Part shown: piece after piece, positions 8,791 through 17,634 of the stretch | Numbering within the stretch: position 1 is the first letter of the stretch | Layout: each line of letters begins with the position of its first letter | Source: Olsenella intestinalis | GTDB taxonomy: Bacteria; Actinomycetota; Coriobacteriia; Coriobacteriales; Atopobiaceae | Assembly: GCF_023276655.1 (NCBI RefSeq) | Contig: NZ_JALGRK010000001.1 | Location: forward strand, 391,501-455,500 | DNA: 64,000 nt | Direction: 5' to 3' | Program-made: the position numbers and the translations under genes | Notes under the pieces: generated by a model | The model's database searches: none | What the model was told of the DNA's origin: nothing | Seen by the model: the letters and a program-made list of their open reading frames with translations, nothing else

Positions 8791-9198
8791 GGTGACTCCA
8801 AATCGAACGTGAGCGGGGGTGCGCCTGATGGGCCGGCGTCGGGACGCAGGGCCTTTGCCACACCGACAGACGCGGCGGTGCGGCGCTACCGCATTCGCTT
8901 GATGGCGCGCATGACCCGCATGCCCCTCCCCCTCTCGGCGCGACGCGCCGCTCGCAAGCGGCGGCCTCAGGCGGCTGCCGCGATGAACTCGCTGGGTGAA
9001 CCATTGTACACGCAATGGCCCGAGACCCCGCGACCGCGGGGCGCGCCGGCGCGCGGATGGCCGCTGGGGTCGCGGGGTCGCGCACGGCCTGAGCTGCAAG
9101 GCGCGACGCCCGCCGACCGGATACCCACATTATGGAGAGACGGCTATCATTAGCTGCGGACGTTTTGCAAATCCCCACGTTAGGCCATACTGGAGCAC
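8791..9198. other. Divergent metA / DEAD-helicase intergenic region with a strong inverted repeat
   Basis: No gene is supported. A 12-bp perfect inverted repeat, GACCCCGCGACC (9024-9035) with GGTCGCGGGGTC (9068-9079), encloses a further GC-palindromic core, and CCATTG/CAATGG (9001-9018) forms a second small hairpin. These could be leader structures for either flanking gene. No riboswitch consensus or tRNA fold fits. Confidence 0.45.
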
Positions 9199-10860
<1,662 letters not shown>

Positions 10861-10932
10861 CGGCGCGCGACGCCGTCGCACCCATCAGGCACTACCAGCA
10901 CGATCCGGCGCCCTGCGCCGCGGGAGACACAC

Positions 10933-12321
10933 ATGAAGCAGCTTCGCCCCTATCCGCAGGTCGTCGTCAGCAAGAAGGCGGCGCGCGCCCTCAAGGGCGG
11001 CCACCCCTGGGTCTTCGAGGGCGAGGTCCGCTCCGTCGAGCCCGCGCCCGAGGGCGGCCGCATGCCCGCAAACGGCGACGTCGTCGACGTCCTCGAGGAG
11101 AACGGCACCTACCAGGGCACGGGCCTCATCTCCGAGAAGAGCAAGATTCGCGTCCGCGTCATCAGCCGCAACGCCAACGACCGCTTCGACGCGGCCTTCT
11201 GGGCCCGCAAGCTCGAGTGGGCCTGGGCGCACCGCAAGGCCTGCATGGGCACGCGCGCCCTGCCCGGCTGCGAGCCCGACACCAACTGCTGCCGCCTGCT
11301 CTTCTCCGAGGCCGACGCCTTCGGCGGCCTCATCGTCGACCGCTACGAGGACGTGCTCGTCGCCCAGGTCGGCACCGTCGGCATGCAGCGCCTGCGCCCG
11401 ACCGTCTACCCGCTCCTCCTCGCGATCCTCGCCGCCGACGGCCAGGCCGTCCGCGCGATCTACGAGCGCAACGACTCCCCCGCCCGCGCCAAGGACGGCC
11501 TCCCCCTCGAGAAGGGCTTCTACGACTTCTCCGCGCCAGGCGCCATCGACCCCGCCGCCCGCGCCTGGATAGCCGACCACGCGCCGGCCGGCGCCGACGC
11601 CCTCGCGCAGGTCGAGAAGAGCCACGGCGCCGACCCCCGCGTCGTCGTGCGCGAGAACGGCATCCTCTTCGACCTCGACATCGAGAACAGCCAGAAGACC
11701 GGCTTCTTCCTCGACCAGAAGTACAACCGCCGCGCGGTCCGCGACCTCGCCGCGGGTCGTCGCGTGCTCGACTGCTTCTGCCACGTCGGACCCTTCGGCC
11801 TGAACGCCGCGGCCGGCGGCGCCGACTTCGTGCGCTGCGTCGACGTGAGCCAGACGGCCATCGACCTCGCGCGCGAAAACGCCCGCGCCAACGCCCTCGA
11901 CGCCGCGCCCGACGGCACGCCGCGCATGGGCTTCACCTGCGCGAACGTCCTCGACTACCTCCCCGAGCTCTCCCGCGACCGCCAGCGCCTGCACGACGAG
12001 GGCGGCCCCTTCGACTTCATCGTGCTCGACCCGCCGGCCTTCACCAAGAGCCGCCAGACCGTGCGCAACGCCAGTCGCGGCTACAAGGAAATCAACCGCG
12101 ACGCCCTGCGCCTGCTGCCCCGCGGCGGCTACCTCGCGACCTGCAGCTGCAGCCACTTCATGACGCGCGACCTGCTGGCCCGCGCCATCGCCGAGGCCGC
12201 CCACGACGCGAACGTCCAGCTCCGCCAGGTCGAGGAGCGCCAGCAGGCCCCCGACCACCCCATCCTCTGGGGCGTGCCCGAAACCCACTACCTGGACTTC
12301 TTCATCTTCCAGGTGATCTAG
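10933..12321 (+). CDS. Class I SAM-dependent rRNA large-subunit methyltransferase, RlmI-like
   Basis: A 462-residue protein with an N-terminal PUA-type RNA-binding domain (VVVSKKAARALKGGHPWVFEGEV), a central EEHEA-like domain and a C-terminal Rossmann methyltransferase (VLDCFCHVGPFGLNAA for SAM binding; VLDPPAFTKSR and ATCSCSHFM around the catalytic site). This architecture fits enzymes methylating 23S rRNA cytosine (RlmI, m5C1962). It follows the helicase gene by 72 bp in the same direction, suggesting a small RNA-maturation operon. The ATG at 10933 follows GGGAGA. Compared with E. coli RlmI (about 396 residues) it has extra central sequence; the exact target base is inferred from the family only. 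Confidence 0.85.
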   Translation: MKQLRPYPQVVVSKKAARALKGGHPWVFEGEVRSVEPAPEGGRMPANGDVVDVLEENGTYQGTGLISEKSKIRVRVISRNANDRFDAAFWARKLEWAWAHRKACMGTRALPGCEPDTNCCRLLFSEADAFGGLIVDRYEDVLVAQVGTVGMQRLRPTVYPLLLAILAADGQAVRAIYERNDSPARAKDGLPLEKGFYDFSAPGAIDPAARAWIADHAPAGADALAQVEKSHGADPRVVVRENGILFDLDIENSQKTGFFLDQKYNRRAVRDLAAGRRVLDCFCHVGPFGLNAAAGGADFVRCVDVSQTAIDLARENARANALDAAPDGTPRMGFTCANVLDYLPELSRDRQRLHDEGGPFDFIVLDPPAFTKSRQTVRNASRGYKEINRDALRLLPRGGYLATCSCSHFMTRDLLARAIAEAAHDANVQLRQVEERQQAPDHPILWGVPETHYLDFFIFQVI

Positions 12322-12371
12322 CCCGCGCCTGCGCCACCCGCACCCGCGGCAACACCTCGCACCATGAAAAA

Positions 12372-12405
12372 GCGGCCGAGAAGAGCGATCGCTCTTCTCG
12401 GCCGC
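12372..12405. terminator. Bidirectional terminator: 34-bp perfect palindrome built from two inverted motif copies
   Basis: Each half (12372-12388 and 12389-12405) is an exact inverted match, containing CGAGAAGAGC at 12377-12386 and GCTCTTCTCG at 12391-12400. It lies between convergent genes. GAAAA precedes it, giving a T tract on the minus strand, so it can stop transcription from the minus-strand side clearly and possibly from both. Confidence 0.8.
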
Positions 12406-12439
12406 CGTCTTGAACAGCTTCCGCGTGCCTGCCGCGAGG

Positions 12440-13417
12440 CTACTCCTCGTCGGAGGTCAGGATGTCGCAGAGGAGGTTGCGGTCGAGGTTGCCGCCGCTG
12501 ATCACGAGCGCGACGTTGCTGCCGCCCACCTGCTCGGGGAAGTCGCGCACGGCCGCGACGACCATGGCGCTGCCGGCCTCGACCGAGAGCTGCTCGCGCT
12601 CGATCATGAACTTGAAGGCCGAGCGGATGCTCTCCTCGGAGACGACGATGATGTCGTCGATGAGGTCGGGCAGCATGTCGACGGCAATCTCGCCGACGCC
12701 GCCGACGACCGCCTCGCAGACGGTCTCGCCCTTGGTCGGGTAGCGGCTGTAGCAGGTGTGGTCGCGAAGCGAGGCGACCATGGCGGGGCAGGCCGCGGTC
12801 TGCACGCCCACGATGCGCACGTCGGGGTTGACGGACTTGGCCGCGACCGCGATGCCGGTCACGAGGCCGCCGCCGCCGATGGGCACGACGATCGTGTCGC
12901 ATTCGGGCAGCTGCTCCATCACCTCGAGGCCGATCGTGCCCTGGCCGGCGTAGACGCGGGGGTCGTGCTCGAAGGGGTCGAGGTAGAACATGCCCGCGCA
13001 GTCGATGTAGTTGATGCCGAGGGTGAGGGCCTCGTCGTAGTCGGCGCCCAGGTTCATGCTGCGCGCGCCGTAGTAGCGGATGCGGTCGGTCTTGGCCTGC
13101 GGCGTGCCCATGGGCACGACCACCGCGCAGTCGCGGATGCCGAGGGCGTGCGCGGCCATGGCGACGGCGACGCCGTGGTTTCCGGTGGAGACCGTGCCGA
13201 CGCCGTTCTGCATCTCGAACTCGGAGAGCTGCGAGATCGTGTTGAGGGCGCCGCGGATCTTGAAGCTCTTGCCGAGCTGCTGGCTCTCGAGCTTGAAGAA
13301 GTACTTGTGGTCGTCGTCGCTCAGGTAGATGGACTCCTCGAGCGGGGTCTGGCGAATGTGGCCGGCTATGCGCTCGCGCGCCGCCAGGACGTCCTCGGCA
13401 TCAAACCACTTCTTCAT
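12440..13417 (-). CDS. Threonine/serine ammonia-lyase (PLP fold type II dehydratase)
   Basis: Deaminates L-threonine to 2-oxobutyrate (or a related hydroxy-amino acid). The 325-residue protein has the PLP lysine in GKSFKIRGALNT (Lys53), the substrate loop STGNHGVAVA, and the phosphate-binding glycine loop PIGGGGLVTGIA. It lacks the C-terminal ACT-like regulatory domain of biosynthetic IlvA, so it resembles the short catabolic type (TdcB) or serine racemase-like members. The ATG at 13417 lies 8 bases after GGAGGGG, so longer upstream reading frames were rejected. The gene stands alone, convergent to the methyltransferase gene. Substrate preference is open. Confidence 0.87.
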   Translation of the reverse strand: MKKWFDAEDVLAARERIAGHIRQTPLEESIYLSDDDHKYFFKLESQQLGKSFKIRGALNTISQLSEFEMQNGVGTVSTGNHGVAVAMAAHALGIRDCAVVVPMGTPQAKTDRIRYYGARSMNLGADYDEALTLGINYIDCAGMFYLDPFEHDPRVYAGQGTIGLEVMEQLPECDTIVVPIGGGGLVTGIAVAAKSVNPDVRIVGVQTAACPAMVASLRDHTCYSRYPTKGETVCEAVVGGVGEIAVDMLPDLIDDIIVVSEESIRSAFKFMIEREQLSVEAGSAMVVAAVRDFPEQVGGSNVALVISGGNLDRNLLCDILTSDEE

Positions 13418-13520
13418 TCGCACCCCTCCGCACCACGGCGACCGACCAGCCTGAATTTCGTTCAGACTAATGTAACCCATGCGGGATGAATTGTTGTGGT
13501 CAAACGACGTATTCCTGCTG

Positions 13521-14024
13521 TTAGGCGCTCTGCGCCGGCCGGCCCTTTCGCGCGGCCCGCTTGGCCCTGAAGAAGCGCCTGAGGACGTCGGCGCACTCGT
13601 CCTCAAGCACGCCGGACGTGACCTCGAACTCGTGGTTGAGGCGCGGGTCGTGGCTGACGTCGAAGAGGGTCCCGAGCGCCCCGCCCTTGGGGTCTGCCGC
13701 CCCGAACACGCAGCGGTCGACGCGGGCGTTGACCATGAGCCCGGCGCACATGAGGCAGGGCTCGAGCGTCACGTAGACCGTGCAGCCCGAGAGGCGCCAC
13801 TGGTCGAGCTCGCGCGCCGCGTCGAGCATGGCGCGAAACTCGGCGTGCGCGGACGGGTCGCGGTCCAGCTCGCGACGGTTGTGGGCGCGCGCCACGATGC
13901 GCCCGTCGCACACCACGACGGCGCCGATGGGCACCTCGTCCTCGCTCGCGGCCAAGGCGGCCTCCTCAAGCGCGACGCGCATGTACTTCTCGTCCGCCTC
14001 GGCGTCCGGGCAGGTGTCGGCCAT
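13521..14024 (-). CDS. tadA: tRNA-specific adenosine deaminase
   Basis: Converts A34 to inosine in tRNA-Arg(ACG), needed for reading CGC/CGA codons. At 167 residues it has the zinc-site motifs HAE (His60, Glu62 in SAHAEFRAM) and PCLMC (Cys90, Cys93 in TLEPCLMCAGLM). The C-terminus is basic (FFRAKRAARKGR), as usual for tRNA binding. The ATG at 14024 is preceded by GAGGAG. It lies divergently next to the tRNA-Ser gene. Confidence 0.95.
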   Translation of the reverse strand: MADTCPDAEADEKYMRVALEEAALAASEDEVPIGAVVVCDGRIVARAHNRRELDRDPSAHAEFRAMLDAARELDQWRLSGCTVYVTLEPCLMCAGLMVNARVDRCVFGAADPKGGALGTLFDVSHDPRLNHEFEVTSGVLEDECADVLRRFFRAKRAARKGRPAQSA

Positions 14025-14042
14025 GGCTCCTCTTCCACTCGC

Positions 14043-14070
14043 TTGGCTGGCATATGCGTTAGGATATACG
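14043..14070 (+). promoter_or_regulatory. Promoter of tRNA-Ser copy 1
   Basis: TTGGCT (14043-14048), 16-bp spacer, TATACG (14065-14070), eight bases before the mature tRNA start. No equivalent precedes the second copy. Confidence 0.55.
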
Positions 14071-14077
14071 CACTCAC

Positions 14078-14165
14078 GGAGGGATGGCAGAGTGGTTGAT
14101 TGCAGCGGTCTTGAAAACCGTCGAGCGTGAATAACGTTCCGAGAGTTCGAATCTCTCTCCCTCCG
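14078..14165 (+). tRNA. tRNA-Ser(TGA), copy 1
   Basis: An 88-nt class II tRNA with acceptor GGAGGGA/TCCCTCC, anticodon loop CTTGAAA (anticodon TGA), a long variable arm and the T loop GTTCGAATC. Discriminator base is G (14165), as expected for serine tRNAs; the CCA end is not fully encoded. It is the left copy of a direct repeat. Confidence 0.95.
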
Positions 14166-14176
14166 CCCGAGAGCCC

Positions 14177-14209
14177 GAGCGGGTCGGCAGCGCCGACCCG
14201 CTCTTTTTT
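14177..14209 (+). terminator. Terminator of tRNA-Ser copy 1
   Basis: GAGCGGGTCGGC (14177-14188) pairs with GCCGACCCGCTC (14192-14203), followed by six T. Confidence 0.92.
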
Positions 14210-14271
14210 GTTCGAAGCTGCTGGCGGGTTGCTTCAGCGCAAGCGCCCCGGAACCGCCACGGCGGGAAGCG

Positions 14272-14586
14272 TCAGGGAAGCATCTTGGTGAGGTCACGAG
14301 CGCCGTATATGAAGCGTCGGACCTCCATGACGTCTTCGAAGACCACATAGAAAACCATGTAGTTGCCAACCGCGAACCAGTAGTAGGGTTGCGGCCGCGT
14401 GCGCGTCGTCCTGTACACTTGAGCCATGGTTGGCGTCTTCGCATGCTCGAGTATCGCCGCCTCGGTGCGGTCGAGCAGGCGCTTCGCCGCAGCGGGGTTC
14501 TTGAGCACGTCACGAACGTAGAACACCGCCCGCTCGAGGTCGTCCCAGAAGAGCGGCAGGTACTGGAGCCTATACTGCTTCGCCAC
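14272..14586 (-). CDS. Type II toxin, RelE/ParE superfamily
   Basis: A 104-residue toxin-like protein with the family pattern: N-terminal basic/aromatic start (YRLQYLPLFWDDLERAVFYV), the two-helix hairpin, then the beta-sheet core YYWFAVGNYMVFYVV and the C-terminal VRRFIYGARD. Such proteins cleave ribosome-bound mRNA (RelE) or poison gyrase (ParE); the sequence does not settle which. Its start overlaps the end of the antitoxin gene by 17 bp, indicating translational coupling. It lies between the two tRNA-Ser direct repeats. Confidence 0.85.
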   Translation of the reverse strand: MAKQYRLQYLPLFWDDLERAVFYVRDVLKNPAAAKRLLDRTEAAILEHAKTPTMAQVYRTTRTRPQPYYWFAVGNYMVFYVVFEDVMEVRRFIYGARDLTKMLP

Positions 14587-14836
14587 GCCGCAGCTCCTCC
14601 CTCAGTCCGCCGAACACATCGTCGTGAGAGTAGCGCATCGTGGTCGCCGCCGCCTGGCGGTCAGCGGCGTCGAGCATCGCCTCGACGTTGCCGGTAAGGC
14701 TCTCGTACTGCTCCATGTTCATCACGACCATTGAGCCGTACCCGTTCTTGGTGAGGAAGACCGGACCGCCCGTGGCGACGGCCTCCTCCACCGCGGCGTA
14801 GTGGTTGCGCAGTTCCGACACTGGCATGATCTGCAT
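14570..14836 (-). CDS. Type II antitoxin, Phd/YefM family
   Basis: An 88-residue protein with the Phd/YefM N-terminal DNA-binding start (MPVSELRNHYAAVEEAV), the core GGPVFLTKNGYGSMVVMNMEQYESL and a charged C-terminal tail that would wrap the toxin. The ATG at 14836 follows AAGGAGG. Antitoxin first, toxin second and overlapping is the standard order. The AT-rich upstream sequence (near 14855-14880) contains an imperfect dyad suitable for autoregulation. Confidence 0.88.
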   Translation of the reverse strand: MQIMPVSELRNHYAAVEEAVATGGPVFLTKNGYGSMVVMNMEQYESLTGNVEAMLDAADRQAAATTMRYSHDDVFGGLREELRRGEAV

Positions 14837-15127
14837 GGCGACCTCCTTCTGGCAAATTCTATCAGTATATTATCATTTTAATGAACGGCTGTATAACTGC
14901 TCTACAACAGGAGCTATTCGCTTCGAGCGAGCATTCGGGAGCGGCTGACGATGCTACAAATTCCACTACTAACAATCAGGAAAACTCGAGGCCACTCTAA
15001 CTACATGAACCGACGACGGGTGATGAGGTCTCGCGCAAAACAGTACGCAATCAGGGTTGAGGGGGGCATGTCGCCCGACGATGCTGCCAAGGCTTCATCC
15101 ATCTCCATCTCGACGGCACGTATCCTC
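14837..15127. other. AT-richer interval with a possible gene remnant
   Basis: Upstream of the antitoxin gene. On the plus strand, 14951-15127 can be read as a fragment ending SPDDAAKASSISISTARILL that runs directly into the second tRNA-Ser. The end looks like a helix-turn-helix-type segment, but there is no ribosome site and the frame terminates inside the tRNA, so it is probably a truncated remnant. Confidence 0.35.
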
Positions 15128-15132
15128 CTCAC

Positions 15133-15220
15133 GGAGGGATGGCAGAGTGGTTGATTGCAGCGGTCTTGAAAACCGTCGAGCGTGAATAACGTTCCGAGAG
15201 TTCGAATCTCTCTCCCTCCA
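15133..15220 (+). tRNA. tRNA-Ser(TGA)-like, copy 2, with A73
   Basis: Body identical to copy 1 through the acceptor 3' strand TCCCTCC (15213-15219), but the discriminator is A (15220) instead of G. G73 is a serine identity element, and the other three tRNA-Ser genes in the window have G73. No promoter like that of copy 1 is visible. It may be poorly charged or silent. Confidence 0.8.
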
Positions 15221-15232
15221 CCTGGACGAGAC

Positions 15233-15265
15233 GAGCGGGCCGGCAAAACCGGCTCGCTCTTTTTT
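15233..15265 (+). terminator. Terminator of tRNA-Ser copy 2
   Basis: GAGCGGGCCGG (15233-15243) pairs with CCGGCTCGCTC (15249-15259) with one G-T pair, followed by six T. Diverged from the copy 1 stem yet still complementary. Confidence 0.88.
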
Positions 15266-15474
15266 GTTCGAAGCTGCTGGCGGGTTGCTTCAGCGCAAGC
15301 GCCCCGGAACCACCTCCAGAGCGCTGGGAGAATCGAGTATTTTGCTGGGCTTCTATTATTCCCACTCAATCAGAGAGAGACGTGGATGCGGCAGATTGTG
15401 TTGGTTCGAGACGCTCCATCGCATCCCCTGTCTCCACCGTGGTTCTGACAATCCTCCCCTGCGGACGTCAAAGC

Positions 15475-15509
15475 GACGTCACGGGCGCAGTTCCCGCACC
15501 CGTGACGTC
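15475..15509 (-). terminator. Hairpin, probable terminator of the toxin-like operon
   Basis: Perfect 11-bp stem GACGTCACGGG (15475-15485) with CCCGTGACGTC (15499-15509). On the minus strand it is followed by GCTTTGA; the T tract is weak. It is 34 bp past the operon's last stop codon. Confidence 0.5.
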
Positions 15510-15542
15510 ATCCAACTACGTTTGCGCTGGTAGCGATGGCTA

Positions 15543-16118
15543 TTAGATAGTAATAAACTCCCTCATGACCACGCCATCGTAGCCATCCTCACCGTCCCCA
15601 ATGCTCCAGTCCTCCCCAGTATCGCGAAGGGAGCGCCGTCCATCGGCAGTCAGGAACGCGTCAACGAAGACCTCGAACCAGATGTTGCGGTCGATGACGA
15701 GGTCACAATCCTCCAGATGGAAGATGACCGCCTGCGTGAACTTGAAGGAATTGGTCACCACCCCATCTCGCCGCATCTCGATGGTATCGTTTGCCACCTC
15801 GACTCCGATAACCCTCGAACCGACAGGGACGACGGCGTTCTCAGGTCCAGCAACGACATCGCTGAGTACAAGAGGTCCACCGCCATGGCTCACGCGCATC
15901 GTGCCGACCTCCTCCTCACCACGCCCCCGCTCGTAGCCGACGTCAGTGATGTCAAACGAGTTCGAGATTACGATACTCCCATCGCTTGCCTCGATCTTGA
16001 CCTTCTCGTAGTAGGTATTGCGACCAAGAGGGCTTGCCTCGAACGCAATGATGGTTTGCCCGACCAGCGAGCGCAGATCGGACATCTCTGCGACCGTGAG
16101 TGACTTGTCGATAGTCAT
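15543..16118 (-). CDS. Hypothetical protein, possible immunity protein of the adjacent toxin-like gene
   Basis: Not recognised as a named family. A 191-residue, soluble, acidic protein without signal peptide or membrane segments. It seems to be a beta-rich duplicate-like structure (LVGQTIIAFEASPLGRNTYY and later PVGSRVIGVEVANDTI) ending in FHLEDCDLVIDRNIWFEVFV and VVMREFITI. Its ATG overlaps the preceding toxin-like gene's stop by four bases and follows AGGAGGAG, so the two are translationally coupled. Position, size and acidity suit an immunity protein; this is inference from context. GC content is visibly lower than in the flanking housekeeping genes. Confidence 0.6.
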   Translation of the reverse strand: MTIDKSLTVAEMSDLRSLVGQTIIAFEASPLGRNTYYEKVKIEASDGSIVISNSFDITDVGYERGRGEEEVGTMRVSHGGGPLVLSDVVAGPENAVVPVGSRVIGVEVANDTIEMRRDGVVTNSFKFTQAVIFHLEDCDLVIDRNIWFEVFVDAFLTADGRRSLRDTGEDWSIGDGEDGYDGVVMREFITI

Positions 16119-16489
16119 CGCTTCTCCTCCTCAAAGTGAATCTTTTGAGAGGCGACGTGGACGCTGTCCACGATTCGCAGGTCCACGGCGGGGCTGACGC
16201 TTCTCGACGTGGGACGGAACGTCACGTAAGAGCCATCGGCGAGTTCCTTGACATAGCCGCCATTGGCGAATACATGAATGATACGCCCACCGTCGCCCGC
16301 AATCTCTGCGAACCTCTCAGCTGTCGCAAGAGGATCTGCGCTGTCGATCTGGCGCACCCTCTTGCTCTCCCCCACATGGCCGAAGAGACCCCTGCGGTTC
16401 ACCTTGAACTCATTGATGAGCCTCTCCTCGTTCTGCTTGAAGGAACGCGGTGGGTCATAGGAGCGAGGCCCGTAGTCTCCGCTGCCCAT
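16115..16489 (-). CDS. Orphan polymorphic-toxin-like C-terminal domain protein
   Basis: A 124-residue protein. From residue ~18 it resembles the C-terminal toxic domain found at the ends of large polymorphic toxins: NEERLINEFKVNRRGLFG, then TAERFAEIAGDGG, the strand YVTFRPTSRSVSPAVDLRI and the terminal QKIHF. That terminal pattern (TYRxxSxSxSPAVDIxI...QKIHF) is familiar from predicted nuclease tips; I cannot name the Pfam entry with certainty. There is no N-terminal delivery domain, so this is a stand-alone tip. The ATG at 16489 has GGAGGGGG upstream; longer upstream frames lack support. It starts 3 bp after the DUF4417 gene's stop and overlaps the following gene, so all three form one operon. 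Confidence 0.55.
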   Translation of the reverse strand: MGSGDYGPRSYDPPRSFKQNEERLINEFKVNRRGLFGHVGESKRVRQIDSADPLATAERFAEIAGDGGRIIHVFANGGYVKELADGSYVTFRPTSRSVSPAVDLRIVDSVHVASQKIHFEEEKR

Positions 16490-16491
16490 GG

Positions 16492-17235
16492 CTACCCCCT
16501 CCCCCTCATGCGTTTCGTCCAATCGGGGTAGCCCACAAACTCGGTCCGTGACCTGAGGCCATCGAACACGTAGCCAGGCATGGCACCGTACACGAGCACA
16601 ACCTGTGGTGTCAGATAGTCGAGCATTGCCTCGAGACCCTCGCGCAGATAACACTTGTCCCTGCGGGTCTTTGAGCAGCCGTAGGTGCCAATGGAGACGA
16701 TGCTATCCTTTGGAGCGCCAAGGAAGGCGACAGGCTCAGGAAAGACCGCATCAGTGTACGTGCTCTCGTCGCCCCATCTGACATTGACGACGACGTAGTA
16801 ACCAAGGCGGCTCATGCGGTAACCCACCGCGCGGTTCATGTACACGTTCACCGCCTGAAGAACAGGTGGCATGTTCCTGTAGAGCGACGCGTCAGGCGTG
16901 ATCCATCCAGGACGCGAGTCCAGAACCTCCCTCTGGCCGTCGATGTCGAGAAGCACCTCGCGGAACTCCAGGTCCTTCTCGTAGAAACAGCCGAAGTCGC
17001 CCGGGTCTTTCGCGTAAGGTACCTTGCTCCACGGCACGAGACCAGTGGGGACGATGATGCGCTTCGGCGCGGGAACTACAGGGATCTTTAGGGCACCGTC
17101 AAACTCGGCACCCTCTACGAGCTCCGGATGGAACCCATCGTCAATGACGCCTGACATCGACTTACGTCGCCGGGATATCCCGGCGCTGCCGTCCCCAGGC
17201 CCCCCTGGTGGCGGCTCAAGAATATGTGGGGCCAT
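16492..17235 (-). CDS. DUF4417 domain protein
   Basis: A 247-residue protein. After a proline/glycine-rich, basic N-terminal ~40 residues it matches the DUF4417 pattern often seen on phages and mobile elements: a start of the domain around VPWSKVPYAKDPGDFGCFYEKD, the core GWITPDASLYRNMP, LQAVNVYMNRAVGYRMSRLG, VNVRWGDE, the hydrophobic strand SIVSIGTYGC and the end VVLVYGAMPGYVFD. Molecular function of the family is unknown. The ATG at 17235 follows GAGAGGAG; an open frame continues upstream to a TTG, but has poor start signals. First gene of the three-gene operon, behind the promoter at 17471-17499. Confidence 0.75.
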   Translation of the reverse strand: MAPHILEPPPGGPGDGSAGISRRRKSMSGVIDDGFHPELVEGAEFDGALKIPVVPAPKRIIVPTGLVPWSKVPYAKDPGDFGCFYEKDLEFREVLLDIDGQREVLDSRPGWITPDASLYRNMPPVLQAVNVYMNRAVGYRMSRLGYYVVVNVRWGDESTYTDAVFPEPVAFLGAPKDSIVSIGTYGCSKTRRDKCYLREGLEAMLDYLTPQVVLVYGAMPGYVFDGLRSRTEFVGYPDWTKRMRGRG

Positions 17236-17370
17236 GATGGCTCCTCTCTCCCCTCGCAGCGAGGGAATCGGGTCCTTCGGCCCAGGAGCCAGCAGGTCGA
17301 CCCTTGCGGGAGGAAGCCCTCCCGCATAGAATAGGCCTACGGAAATGATCCCTGCCGGATCCATGGCCGA

Positions 17371-17412
17371 GGCCGCTTCCTGTGCCAGCAGGAAGCGGCC
17401 ATCTTTCTTTTT
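17371..17412 (+). terminator. Strong hairpin with T-rich tail on the plus strand
   Basis: GGCCGCTTCCTG (17371-17382) pairs perfectly with CAGGAAGCGGCC (17389-17400), loop TGCCAG, followed by ATCTTTCTTTTT. It looks like a plus-strand terminator but no plus-strand gene ends nearby, and it sits within the 5' leader of the minus-strand operon. Confidence 0.55.
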
Positions 17413-17470
17413 AACGCGCCCCAACCAGTTACCCTCCAATCCCTATCGGCAGGAGCATTAGCCGTAGAAC

Positions 17471-17499
17471 ACCATACCTAGAGATTCAGACAGAGTCAA
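17471..17499 (-). promoter_or_regulatory. Sigma-70-type promoter of the DUF4417/toxin-like operon
   Basis: On the minus strand TTGACT (17494-17499), 17-bp spacer, TATGGT (17471-17476). It gives a leader of more than 220 nt before the DUF4417 start. Confidence 0.6.
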
Positions 17500-17634
17500 G
17501 GTCACTGTTTGTGATTCTGTGAACTTTTCTCCAAATTGCTGCCAATAAATATCGACTTGCGATACTCTGTCATCTGATGATGATGATATCCAAGCAAAAC
17601 TCATCCTCCCGCCTTTAAACATTCGGAGGTCACC

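Larger units (their letters stand above)
14073..14255 (+). repeat. Direct repeat, left copy (tRNA-Ser plus 3' flank)
   Basis: Matches 15128-15311. The tRNA body is identical and about 55 bp after the terminator (14201-14255, 15257-15311) are identical; only the discriminator and the terminator stem differ. The unit spacing is about 1,055 bp and encloses a toxin-antitoxin pair, as expected for attachment-site or segmental duplication. Confidence 0.85.
15128..15311 (+). repeat. Direct repeat, right copy (tRNA-Ser plus 3' flank)
   Basis: Right partner of 14073-14255. The upstream promoter region is not part of the repeat. Confidence 0.85.
17236..17634. other. Divergent intergenic region of the accessory island
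   Basis: About 400 bp, AT-rich towards the right end. It holds the operon promoter, a strong inverted repeat (annotated separately) and the leader of the AAA ATPase gene with the ribosome site CGGAGG just before 17635. No further gene is supported. Confidence 0.6.

Noticed and set aside
8791-9198. SAM riboswitch before metA
   Set aside because: No SAM-I, SAM-II or SAM-IV core sequences could be aligned; the strong hairpins do not match their arrangement.
14951-15154. Intact small regulatory gene before tRNA-Ser copy 2
   Set aside because: No ribosome site, and the frame ends within the tRNA; treated as a remnant.
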